The notes below the pieces were generated by a model. It was not told the DNA's origin. It saw nothing but the letters and a program-made list of their open reading frames with translations, and did no database searches. Below, one piece after another: positions 58,906 to 64,000 of a DNA stretch of 64,000 nucleotides. This stretch comes from Methylotenera mobilis 13 (GTDB lineage: Bacteria > Pseudomonadota > Gammaproteobacteria > Burkholderiales > Methylophilaceae), in the NCBI RefSeq assembly GCF_000384255.1, contig NZ_KB913035.1, positions 1,525,362 to 1,589,361 of the forward strand. The letters are read 5' to 3'. Each line of letters begins with the position of its first letter. Positions within the stretch are counted from its first letter, which is position 1. Made by a program: the position numbers and the translations under genes.

Positions 58906-59894
58906 TGAACACACAAATTAGTAAAACCAAAACACTGATAGCTACCGCAGTAGCATCTGTAATTTTAGTGGCGTGCTCAGCTACACCAATTCAGCCAGTT
59001 CAGGTTAACAATGCTCGCAGTAAGTTGACACAGTTACAGTCTGATCAGCAGCTCGTAAAGCAAGCACCAGTTGCGATTAAGGAAGCGGAGGAGGCTGTGC
59101 GTGCCGCCGAGGAAATTCAGGGGGACAAAGAAAAAGGTGCACACTTGATGTATATTGCAGAACGCAAGGTTGACATCGCTCAGGCACTGGCAGAAAGCCG
59201 CCTGTTAGTAGACCAGCGTACAACCTTGAACCAGCAACGTGAGAGCGCACGTCTCGATTCACGCACGCAAGAAGTTGACATCGCACGCAGCAAGACCGAA
59301 TCAGCACGCATGGAAGCACTTGCTGCAAAGCAAGAAGCTGATAGTGCTCGTAGCAATGCTGAATCAGCACGTATTGAGACACTAGCTGCGCAGAAGGAAA
59401 TTGATAGCGCCCGGAGTAGCGCGGAGTCTGCACGTCTAAACACACTAGCTGCACAACAGGAGTCTGCCAATGCTCAACAAAAGACAGCTGACTTGCAGCG
59501 CCAGATTGCAGAACTTAATGCAAAACCCACTGAACGAGGTCTAGTTGTGACACTTGGAGATGTGTTATTTGACACTGGAAAGTCTGAACTTAAGAGTGGC
59601 GCAGCCACAAATCTCGCCAAACTAGCTAGCTTCCTCAATCAGTATATGGACCGCTCGGTGCTTATCGAAGGTCACACCGACAGCGTAGGCAACGAGGGCT
59701 ACAATCAGGCTTTGTCACAACGTCGTGCAGATTCTGTAAAGGTCTGGTTGATGAAGCAGGGTGTAAATTCGGATCGCCTCGTCACATCTGGCAAGGGTGA
59801 AATCTCACCGGTCTCTGGCAACGATAGCGCATCTGGTCGCCAGATGAACCGACGCGTTGAAGTCATCATTGAAAATACTGATGCGACCCCTTAG
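58905..59894 (+). CDS. OmpA-family lipoprotein with N-terminal DUF4398 region
   Basis: 329 residues. Lipobox LVACSA near residue 22, an Ala/Gln/Ser-rich helical stalk that includes tandem 21-residue repeats (about 132-194), then an OmpA-like peptidoglycan-binding domain. The domain's motifs are VLIEGHTDSVGNEGYNQAL, LSQRRADSVKVWL and the closing GRQMNRRVEVII. It would anchor the outer membrane to peptidoglycan through a coiled stalk. Together with the preceding DUF4398 lipoprotein it probably forms one envelope complex. Confidence 0.88.
   Translation: MNTQISKTKTLIATAVASVILVACSATPIQPVQVNNARSKLTQLQSDQQLVKQAPVAIKEAEEAVRAAEEIQGDKEKGAHLMYIAERKVDIAQALAESRLLVDQRTTLNQQRESARLDSRTQEVDIARSKTESARMEALAAKQEADSARSNAESARIETLAAQKEIDSARSSAESARLNTLAAQQESANAQQKTADLQRQIAELNAKPTERGLVVTLGDVLFDTGKSELKSGAATNLAKLASFLNQYMDRSVLIEGHTDSVGNEGYNQALSQRRADSVKVWLMKQGVNSDRLVTSGKGEISPVSGNDSASGRQMNRRVEVIIENTDATP
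59298..59486 (+). repeat. three in-frame 63-bp tandem repeats in the OmpA-type gene
   Basis: Units at 59298-59360, 59361-59423 and 59424-59486 each encode a 21-residue heptad-like segment beginning ESAR. A shorter degenerate copy lies just before. The copy number may vary between strains and set the stalk length. Confidence 0.8.
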
Positions 59895-59997
59895 TAAAAA
59901 CCAGTTAGATTATTTAACCATTATTAATGATCTAATCATATTAAGATCTAATCTAGGTGTAAATTTTAAATTTCCTGATTCAAACATATAAAGCATA

Positions 59998-60044
59998 AAA
60001 CACCTCGCAACAGTTTAATTGACTAACGACAGTTCGAGGTGTTT
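59998..60044 (+). terminator. hairpin terminator after the OmpA-type gene
   Basis: AAACACCTCG (59998-60007) pairs perfectly with CGAGGTGTTT (60035-60044) around a long 27-base loop. The T content after the stem is modest. It probably ends the lipoprotein operon. Confidence 0.6.
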
Positions 60045-60186
60045 AGTTATATAAGCAATTAAACATGTTCTTTGTACATAAATTTTTCCTAGAGCATGAA
60101 ATTTTTTGTGGATACAATACAGCTAGAAAATTCTCCAACAGTTGAATGACAATGCTTGTTCATGTGTTAATGAAAAGCCATATGAA

Positions 60187-60244
60187 GCCTCTGGAGGCCT
60201 TGTTGCGGTTGTGTGTGACATACTTGACTCCTTGCGTCACACAC
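60187..60244. repeat. two inverted repeats just left of the dif-like site
   Basis: GCCTC-TG-GAGGC at 60187-60198, and GTGTGTGAC (60211-60219) with GTCACACAC (60236-60244), 16-base loop. They end 19 bases before the dif-like sequence. Function unknown; accessory-protein or structural sites are possible. Confidence 0.45.
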
Positions 60245-60262
60245 CAAGTAACTACATACTTC

Positions 60263-60290
60263 ATTTCGTATAATGTATAGGAAATCTAAT
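60263..60290 (+). other. dif-like XerC/XerD recombination site (possible attachment site)
   Basis: The left 11 bases ATTTCGTATAA match the Neisseria-type XerC arm AGTTCGCATAA at 9 of 11 positions (consensus recalled from memory). The next six bases, TGTATA, equal the canonical dif centre. The right arm GGAAATCTAAT matches the XerD arm TTATGTTAAAT at only 5 of 11. A good XerC arm with a degenerate XerD arm is what I recall being described for the attP of the TLC satellite phage. The site stands 80 bases from the first accessory gene. Confidence 0.5.
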
Positions 60291-60369
60291 TCAGTTTTGT
60301 AGATTGAAACTTAGCTTTACGTTTTAATTTAATTTTGTTGGATACTGGATATCAACCAATGAAGGATTT

Positions 60370-60612
60370 TCAAACCTCGCTTTCATGTTTTATGAGTGCA
60401 GTTTTTTTAATATTCCCTGACTGGCTAAACTTACGCAAAGGCGCGCGCAAGCCAAATGTACATTGCAACGGCCATTGAATTTGCCACTCAGTGCCGACCT
60501 TTTCACCAGTAATACGACCTTGTGAGAGCAGGGCACGAACACGACGAGTTGAACAACCTAAGAAAGAGGCCGCGCGTTTAGTATCAACAAATTCAGGATT
60601 GCTTTTACTCAT
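60370..60612 (-). CDS. small helix-turn-helix (excisionase/MerR-like) DNA-binding protein
   Basis: 80 residues from the ATG at 60612. FVDTKRAASFLGCSTRRVRA is a typical HTH_17/excisionase-like recognition unit, followed by LLSQGRITGEKVGTEWQIQW, the wing. A basic tail follows. Its ATG overlaps the stop of the ribbon-helix-helix gene upstream by eight bases, so the two are translationally coupled. The in-frame extension upstream (to 60756) overlaps that gene and is rejected. Likely a directionality factor or repressor of the accessory element (inference). Confidence 0.72.
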   Translation of the reverse strand: MSKSNPEFVDTKRAASFLGCSTRRVRALLSQGRITGEKVGTEWQIQWPLQCTFGLRAPLRKFSQSGNIKKTALIKHESEV

Positions 60613-60916
60613 TAGGCACAAACCTACCATTAAGAACCAGCTTTCCATCAAGCATAGAAACAACACCACCATGCAAATTAACTGATTGTACAAAGTCAGT
60701 GATAAGCTCATAAGCCTGTTGGTATTCAGGATTCTGCATGGCGCGGAACGCTTCACCTCTATCAGTTGCTAAAGTAACGTGATACTCCCTGACAGTTTTA
60801 CGAAGAGCATGACGCACAACTTGAGAGATAGTTGTTCCTAAATACTCACATGCAATATCAGCCTCCTTTTTCTCCTTAGGATGAATACGAACAGTTAAAT
60901 TAATCAAATCAGACAT
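60605..60916 (-). CDS. ribbon-helix-helix (CopG/RelB-like) DNA-binding protein
   Basis: 103 residues. LINLTVRIHPKEKKEADIAC plus LGTTISQVVRHALRKTV form a strand-helix-helix unit at the N-terminus (about residues 3-45). The rest is a helical extension and NLHGGVVSMLDGKLVLNG. ATG 60916 is chosen because AGAGG lies six bases upstream; ATG 60919 is too close and an in-frame start at 60940 lies upstream of that site. No toxin gene is adjacent; the coupled partner is another DNA-binding protein. A palindrome upstream may be its own operator. Confidence 0.72.
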   Translation of the reverse strand: MSDLINLTVRIHPKEKKEADIACEYLGTTISQVVRHALRKTVREYHVTLATDRGEAFRAMQNPEYQQAYELITDFVQSVNLHGGVVSMLDGKLVLNGRFVPNE

Positions 60917-60928
60917 CATTTTCCTCTC

Positions 60929-60941
60929 TGTGCATTGCACA
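60929..60941. promoter_or_regulatory. palindromic operator candidate upstream of the RHH gene
   Basis: TGTGCA-T-TGCACA, a perfect palindrome with a one-base centre, ends about six bases before the RHH gene's ribosome binding site. RHH repressors often bind such short palindromes and autoregulate. This assignment is inference. Confidence 0.4.
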
Positions 60942-61028
60942 TAATTATTTTATTATCTTTACAATATAAAAAAATAATAAAGCCATATATAACGGGGTTT
61001 CCAATACCCTGTTACATAATTTTTGATT

Positions 61029-61237
61029 CCCCCCGTGTTACTAGGGGGGGTGACTCACTGAGCAGCTAGCTAATGCTAAGATGCTCAGTGAGTCAGCAAC
61101 ACAGTAAAAACCATTTAAAACCATGTCTACAGGGCGCGAAATCACCCTTAGTGAGCTATGAACATTAACATCACGCGATAGACGGCTTAGAAATGGGATA
61201 GGGTGCGTGTCTACATGGGGGAAGCGAGTTCCCCCAT
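61029..61237. repeat. cluster of three strong inverted repeats (hairpin-rich segment)
   Basis: (1) CCCCCC/GGGGGG with a nine-base spacer, 61029-61050. (2) A perfect 14-bp stem TGACTCACTGAGCA (61051-61064) with TGCTCAGTGAGTCA (61082-61095), 17-base loop. (3) A perfect 9-bp stem ATGGGGGAA (61215-61223) with TTCCCCCAT (61229-61237), five-base loop. Such density is typical of single-strand or double-strand origins and attachment folds of filamentous or rolling-circle elements. Confidence 0.65.
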
Positions 61238-61289
61238 ACCCCATAGAATGAGAAGAGGCGATTAAAGGCGTTTTTAGTGCATTAATCAT
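61041..61289 (-). CDS. possible small ORF overlapping the hairpin cluster (doubtful)
   Basis: An 82-codon frame whose ATG overlaps the stop of the XafT-like gene by eight bases (ATGATTAA), which suggests coupling. The peptide (GGTRFPHVDTHPIPF near residue 18) has no domain that I recognise, and two of its stretches are imposed by the inverted repeats. It may be a genuine small element protein, or non-coding origin/attachment DNA that stays open by chance. Confidence 0.35.
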   Translation of the reverse strand: MINALKTPLIASSHSMGYGGTRFPHVDTHPIPFLSRLSRDVNVHSSLRVISRPVDMVLNGFYCVADSLSILALASCSVSHPP

Positions 61290-61716
61290 GCTTACCCCCT
61301 GACACCAAGCGCAAAGTAGGTTTAATGCGGACTATTTGCGCCTCTTGTGTTGTTGCATTTCGGCGTTCATAATCAGCTTGCCAGTAACGTGCCATTGTGA
61401 AGTAGTGCGTTAGATATGTAAGTTCATGTTGTCGGAAGGGTCTGCCCACGGGTGACCAAAGGGTGTCGCCTTTGATTACCCAACCTTTCCAAGCCTCAGG
61501 CAACATTTCACCGTTGGCGAGGTAGCGCAGTAGCTTAAAAGCGGAATAGGGAATGCGGGTCACACCGCTTTCCCAATGCGCTACCGTTCTACTGGTGACC
61601 TGTAATAGCTTAGCCACCTGCTCAACGCTCAATCGGTTTATTTTCCTAAGTTCCACGAATTTTTCTCTATCAATAGGCTTGTATGGCTTGCGCTTGTATT
61701 TCTTAAGCCGTGGCAC
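61282..61716 (-). CDS. VC1465/XafT-like (DUF3653) Xer recombination activation factor family protein
   Basis: 144 residues. A basic start (RLKKYKRKPYKPIDREKF) precedes an Xre-like HTH (LSVEQVAKLLQVTSRTVAHW, about residues 29-48). A region typical of the DUF3653/VC1465 family follows: PEAWKGWVIKGDTLWSPVGRPFRQHEL, here split as PEAWKGWVIKGD and LWSPVGRPFR, about residues 77-100. In Vibrio TLC phage the VC1465 product activates XerD-mediated recombination (recalled). Related genes occur in Xanthomonas filamentous phages. It overlaps the upstream small gene by 14 bases. An ordinary element-borne repressor is the alternative. Confidence 0.68.
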   Translation of the reverse strand: MPRLKKYKRKPYKPIDREKFVELRKINRLSVEQVAKLLQVTSRTVAHWESGVTRIPYSAFKLLRYLANGEMLPEAWKGWVIKGDTLWSPVGRPFRQHELTYLTHYFTMARYWQADYERRNATTQEAQIVRIKPTLRLVSGGKHD

Positions 61717-62005
61717 TTACAGACGTTGACAATATGGGCATATTGTCATTGGCAGAAAGATGTTCGTAATGAAGCATCAAGGCATCAATCAAAGGATTAA
61801 GTAAATCACCGCTGTATTGAGTTGGATCATTTACAAGCTGCCGCTTGTTTAATGGGTTATTAAAAGCGAAATGCTCAAAAGCATAATCAAAATCAACAAT
61901 TGTTTTAGCAAGATTGTTAGAGCCAGAAAGCTCAAAACTGGCGAAAGCAATTGACGCCATTAAAAGTTCGAGTTGTTGCTTATTGAATTGCGGAAATTCT
62001 TTCAT
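61703..62005 (-). CDS. hypothetical protein, first gene of the XafT-like cluster
   Basis: 100 residues, acidic and helical, starting MKEFPQFNKQQLELLMASIA; no recognisable domain. AAGGA lies seven bases before the ATG, so translation is likely. It overlaps the XafT-like gene by 14 bases. Its promoter faces away from the TnsA-like gene. Confidence 0.6.
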   Translation of the reverse strand: MKEFPQFNKQQLELLMASIAFASFELSGSNNLAKTIVDFDYAFEHFAFNNPLNKRQLVNDPTQYSGDLLNPLIDALMLHYEHLSANDNMPILSTSVSATA

Positions 62006-62193
62006 TTTTTGTCCTTTTAGCTAAGAGCCAGGGAGAGTACGCGCGTTCAGGAAATACTGACTACATGTATGGGGTAATAAGTTGCTGATAGTTAATGATA
62101 ATGAATAATTTGTCAGTATTTATCATGAGGGATTTTAATATGATAATCCCTTTTATGATTGCAAATACAATAGATTAGGTTCACCATGGGCAT
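62006..62193. promoter_or_regulatory. divergent control region (possible transposon end) between the XafT-like cluster and tnsA
   Basis: A perfect 10-bp inverted repeat AAATACTGAC (62052-62061) / GTCAGTATTT (62112-62121) marks both sides. On the plus strand TTGTCA (62110-62115), an 18-base spacer and TTTAAT form a fair promoter. On the minus strand TAGTCA with TACTCT 18 bases away is a weaker mirror. A 7-bp perfect stem AGGGATT/AATCCCT (62128-62134, 62145-62151) overlaps the plus -10. Since tnsA in Tn7-like elements lies close to one transposon end, the end repeat may also be here, but I could not define it. Confidence 0.5.
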
Positions 62194-62898
62194 ATGGGTA
62201 ATCTTGGCAATAATATTAGCCTTGAAGAACTACTAACACCTCAGCCATTTGAGCGGGAGAACTATTGTTCTCATCTTTATGCTCCGTACTCCGCAAAACT
62301 TCATCGTCGGGTGAATTTATATACACATGATAGTTATGATCTGTGGGTAAGGCTTGAGAGTGACCAAGACACCATCCAATTTAATGAAAGCGTTCCTGCC
62401 TTTCCAATAAGCCTTCAAGATGGTCGAGCAATTGCCACATCGCCCAAAGCAATTTCCGTAAAAGCAGATGGTGCTGTTCTCATTCATACCTTTAGCACTG
62501 CATATATTGACGACCAATCCAAAAAATCTGAGTCCAAAAATATTGCTTGGCAACAATGGTGTGATATTTATGGCTTTCAGCATAAAGAATGGACTACTGA
62601 TTTACTAAAAGCCAATCCGATCGAACTGGCTAATTTGAAGCGGTTGCTGAGATTCGTGAGCGTTGCAGGATATATTCCTGATTACGCTATGGAGCGCTCG
62701 ATCCTTGCTGAATTAGAAAATGTTCGCAAGATTACGTTTGTTAAGCTGGTTCAACAATTTCCTTTGTCAGATCCAGAAGAAGTACAGACGTCACTTGCGA
62801 GACTGATAATTAGCCGTAAAGTCTATTCTGACATTCACATCTCTCCGTTAAGCATGATTACCGAGATTTCTGCATATCATGAGTTATCTAAAAACTAA
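62194..62898 (+). CDS. TnsA-like transposase endonuclease subunit (divergent)
   Basis: 234 residues. The stretch YDLWVRLESDQDTIQFNES (about 47-65), followed by ISLQDGRAIATSPKAISVKA and DGAVLIHTFST, resembles the catalytic core of TnsA-like proteins of Tn7-type elements (Glu in LESD, Asp in ADG). The Q-x-K pair expected next is not obvious. The C-terminal third is helical with a winged-helix look (FVKLVQQFPLSDPEEVQTSL). The call rests largely on position: the transposase gene starts inside its last 20 bases. TnsA cuts the 5' ends during cut-and-paste transposition. If the missing lysine is real it may be a non-catalytic partner. Confidence 0.6.
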   Translation: MGNLGNNISLEELLTPQPFERENYCSHLYAPYSAKLHRRVNLYTHDSYDLWVRLESDQDTIQFNESVPAFPISLQDGRAIATSPKAISVKADGAVLIHTFSTAYIDDQSKKSESKNIAWQQWCDIYGFQHKEWTTDLLKANPIELANLKRLLRFVSVAGYIPDYAMERSILAELENVRKITFVKLVQQFPLSDPEEVQTSLARLIISRKVYSDIHISPLSMITEISAYHELSKN

Positions 62899-64000
62899 TC
62901 GCAGAAATTATCCTGGACTCGAGAATATCGACGTCTGGAAAGTTCCAGAAATTCTAGGCCTGAACGATGAGACAAGACAGGACTACGAAAACAAGAAATC
63001 TGCGATTGATCAATTTAGCAATGGAACCCCTCTAAATGAAATTGAAAAAACAACGGGAATCTCAAGGCAATATTTACATTATTTGTTGAAACGTTGTACT
63101 TCACCAGATAAAAACGGTAACCCAATTGGATATTCCACTTTAATAAAAGGAAAACATACAGGCCTTCATCGGCGTAATTCGCTAGAAAAGTTAGATTCAG
63201 GACAAGCATTACCTGGATCTCTGCAAGCACTTTTTGTCAAATACCCAACATTATATAAGACGATGGACAAACTGATTGTGCATGGGATTTCTCCTGAGTC
63301 TAACCGAACCAATTCACGGCTGACTTGGCATCACATTCACGAAATTTTCTTAAGTCAATGTAATTCATTGGGAATATCCCCACCTTCATATCCTTTTTGT
63401 AGCAATTCAAACGGTAAATTTGCCCTAACTAGTTGGGGTAAGAAAATACTTGCAGAAAGTAAGATTCTAAATGTGGCATCGAGGGAGACTCTGGATCATT
63501 TACATGAAAACCTTAGGGCTCCACCTAGTCGATGCTATGAGCGAGTTGAGGCGGATGGACATTACGTAGATGTCAATTGGACGTTAGAGGTTTCAGGTCT
63601 GAATGGCGAGGGCGTTGTATATTGCAAGGTTGCTCGTCTGTGGTTGATCGCTTTGCTGGAAGTCAAAAGCACAGCTGTTATTGGATATAGCATTTCATTA
63701 GGTCGCAATTACAATGCTTCAGATGTAACCAGAGCCATTCGAAGTAGCCTAGTGCCATGGCAACCTCGAGAGTTAACTGTATCAACAATTTCATACAAAC
63801 CTGGGGAATGTCTACCGAATGCGCTTATGTCAGAACTCAGTTATGTATGTTATGACGAATTATGGATCGACAATGCAAAAAGCCATTTAAGCAGCATATT
63901 TTTTACGATGCTAGAGCGCAGCGTAAATGCGGTTCCTGTTTTTGGTCCAAAAGAATCACCCAATGTTCGTCCGAGAATAGAGCTGTTATTTGATTTGCTT
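62879..64000 (+). CDS. TnsB/TniA-like DDE transposase, 3' part beyond the window
   Basis: 374 codons are open to the right edge, so the protein is incomplete. The N-terminal HTH is GTPLNEIEKTTGISRQYLHY (about residues 48-68). The retroviral-integrase-type catalytic core has Asp 226 in VEADGHYVDVNW, Asp 331 in WIDNAKSHLS and Glu 368 in RPRIELLF, with about 36 residues between the second and third, as expected for DDE enzymes. VIGYSISLGRNYNASDVTRA between them is the usual TnsB-type segment. ATG 62879 overlaps tnsA by 20 bases. TnsC and targeting genes should follow outside. Confidence 0.82.
   Translation, partial: MSYLKTNRRNYPGLENIDVWKVPEILGLNDETRQDYENKKSAIDQFSNGTPLNEIEKTTGISRQYLHYLLKRCTSPDKNGNPIGYSTLIKGKHTGLHRRNSLEKLDSGQALPGSLQALFVKYPTLYKTMDKLIVHGISPESNRTNSRLTWHHIHEIFLSQCNSLGISPPSYPFCSNSNGKFALTSWGKKILAESKILNVASRETLDHLHENLRAPPSRCYERVEADGHYVDVNWTLEVSGLNGEGVVYCKVARLWLIALLEVKSTAVIGYSISLGRNYNASDVTRAIRSSLVPWQPRELTVSTISYKPGECLPNALMSELSYVCYDELWIDNAKSHLSSIFFTMLERSVNAVPVFGPKESPNVRPRIELLFDLL

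Noticed and set aside
60613-60756. Upstream extension of the HTH gene, hydrophobic peptide
   Set aside because: It lies antiphase within the RHH gene; the coupled ATG at 60612 explains the HTH gene better.
60001-62193. CRISPR array or tRNA-borne attachment site in the accessory region
   Set aside because: No regularly spaced direct repeats and no tRNA fragment were found; only inverted repeats are present.
62317-62583. Minus-strand frame inside the TnsA-like gene
   Set aside because: No start signal or recognisable domain; the plus-strand gene is coupled to the transposase.
63015-63230. Minus-strand frame inside the TnsB-like gene
   Set aside because: Overlapped entirely by the open plus-strand DDE transposase frame.

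Overview
The window reads as a betaproteobacterial chromosome with moderately AT-rich DNA. The lipid A, BamA, FabHDG/AcpP/FabF, hopanoid-precursor and GlnD gene sets, together with the gene order, suggest the Methylophilaceae (a Methylotenera-like methylotroph). That family placement is inferred from memory of gene order and was not tested by any search.

Layout. 1-4.8 kb: rpsR-rplI, then dnaB-alr-radA. 4.8-7.9 kb (minus strand): hpnC-hpnD-hpnE, which make squalene from farnesyl diphosphate. 8.1-10.3 kb: a methylthioinosine/adenosine phosphorylase, peptide deformylase, tRNA-Ser(UGA) and two tandem small cupins. 10.4-13.8 kb (minus): glnD and map. 14.0-29.8 kb: an HDOD gene, then the long envelope and translation run rpsB-tsf-pyrH-frr-uppS-cdsA-dxr-rseP-bamA-skp-lpxD-fabZ-lpxA-lpxB-rnhB. 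29.8-36.0 kb (minus): a tetrapyrrole-methylase-family enzyme, a DUF4139 exported protein, a Maf protein and a two-subunit biotin carboxylase/carboxyltransferase, probably pyruvate carboxylase. 36.4-47.8 kb: yceD-rpmF-plsX-fabH-fabD-fabG-acpP-fabF, then pabC-mltG-tmk-holB-pilZ-tatD. 47.8-50.9 kb: small accessory housekeeping genes. 51.1-57.1 kb: a complete SUF iron-sulfur operon (sufB-C-D-S-U-T plus a Rieske protein). 57.2-59.9 kb: a Yip1-type membrane protein and a DUF4398/OmpA lipoprotein pair.

From about 60 kb the character changes to accessory DNA. It holds a dif-like sequence (good XerC arm, canonical TGTATA centre, degenerate XerD arm), a small HTH plus ribbon-helix-helix pair, and a cluster of strong hairpins. 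These are followed by a gene resembling the VC1465/XafT (DUF3653) family, which in the Vibrio TLC satellite phage activates Xer recombination. The window then runs into a TnsA-like gene and an incomplete TnsB-like DDE transposase gene that continues past the right edge. The minus-strand XafT-like cluster and the plus-strand tns genes diverge from one short regulatory interval carrying a 10-bp inverted repeat. They may therefore form one composite element, or a Tn7-like transposon may have landed beside an Xer-exploiting (IMEX) element. This right-hand 4 kb is the most likely place for something undescribed.

Outside that region the genes are ordinary, closely packed and mostly co-directional, with clear intrinsic terminators marking transcription units.
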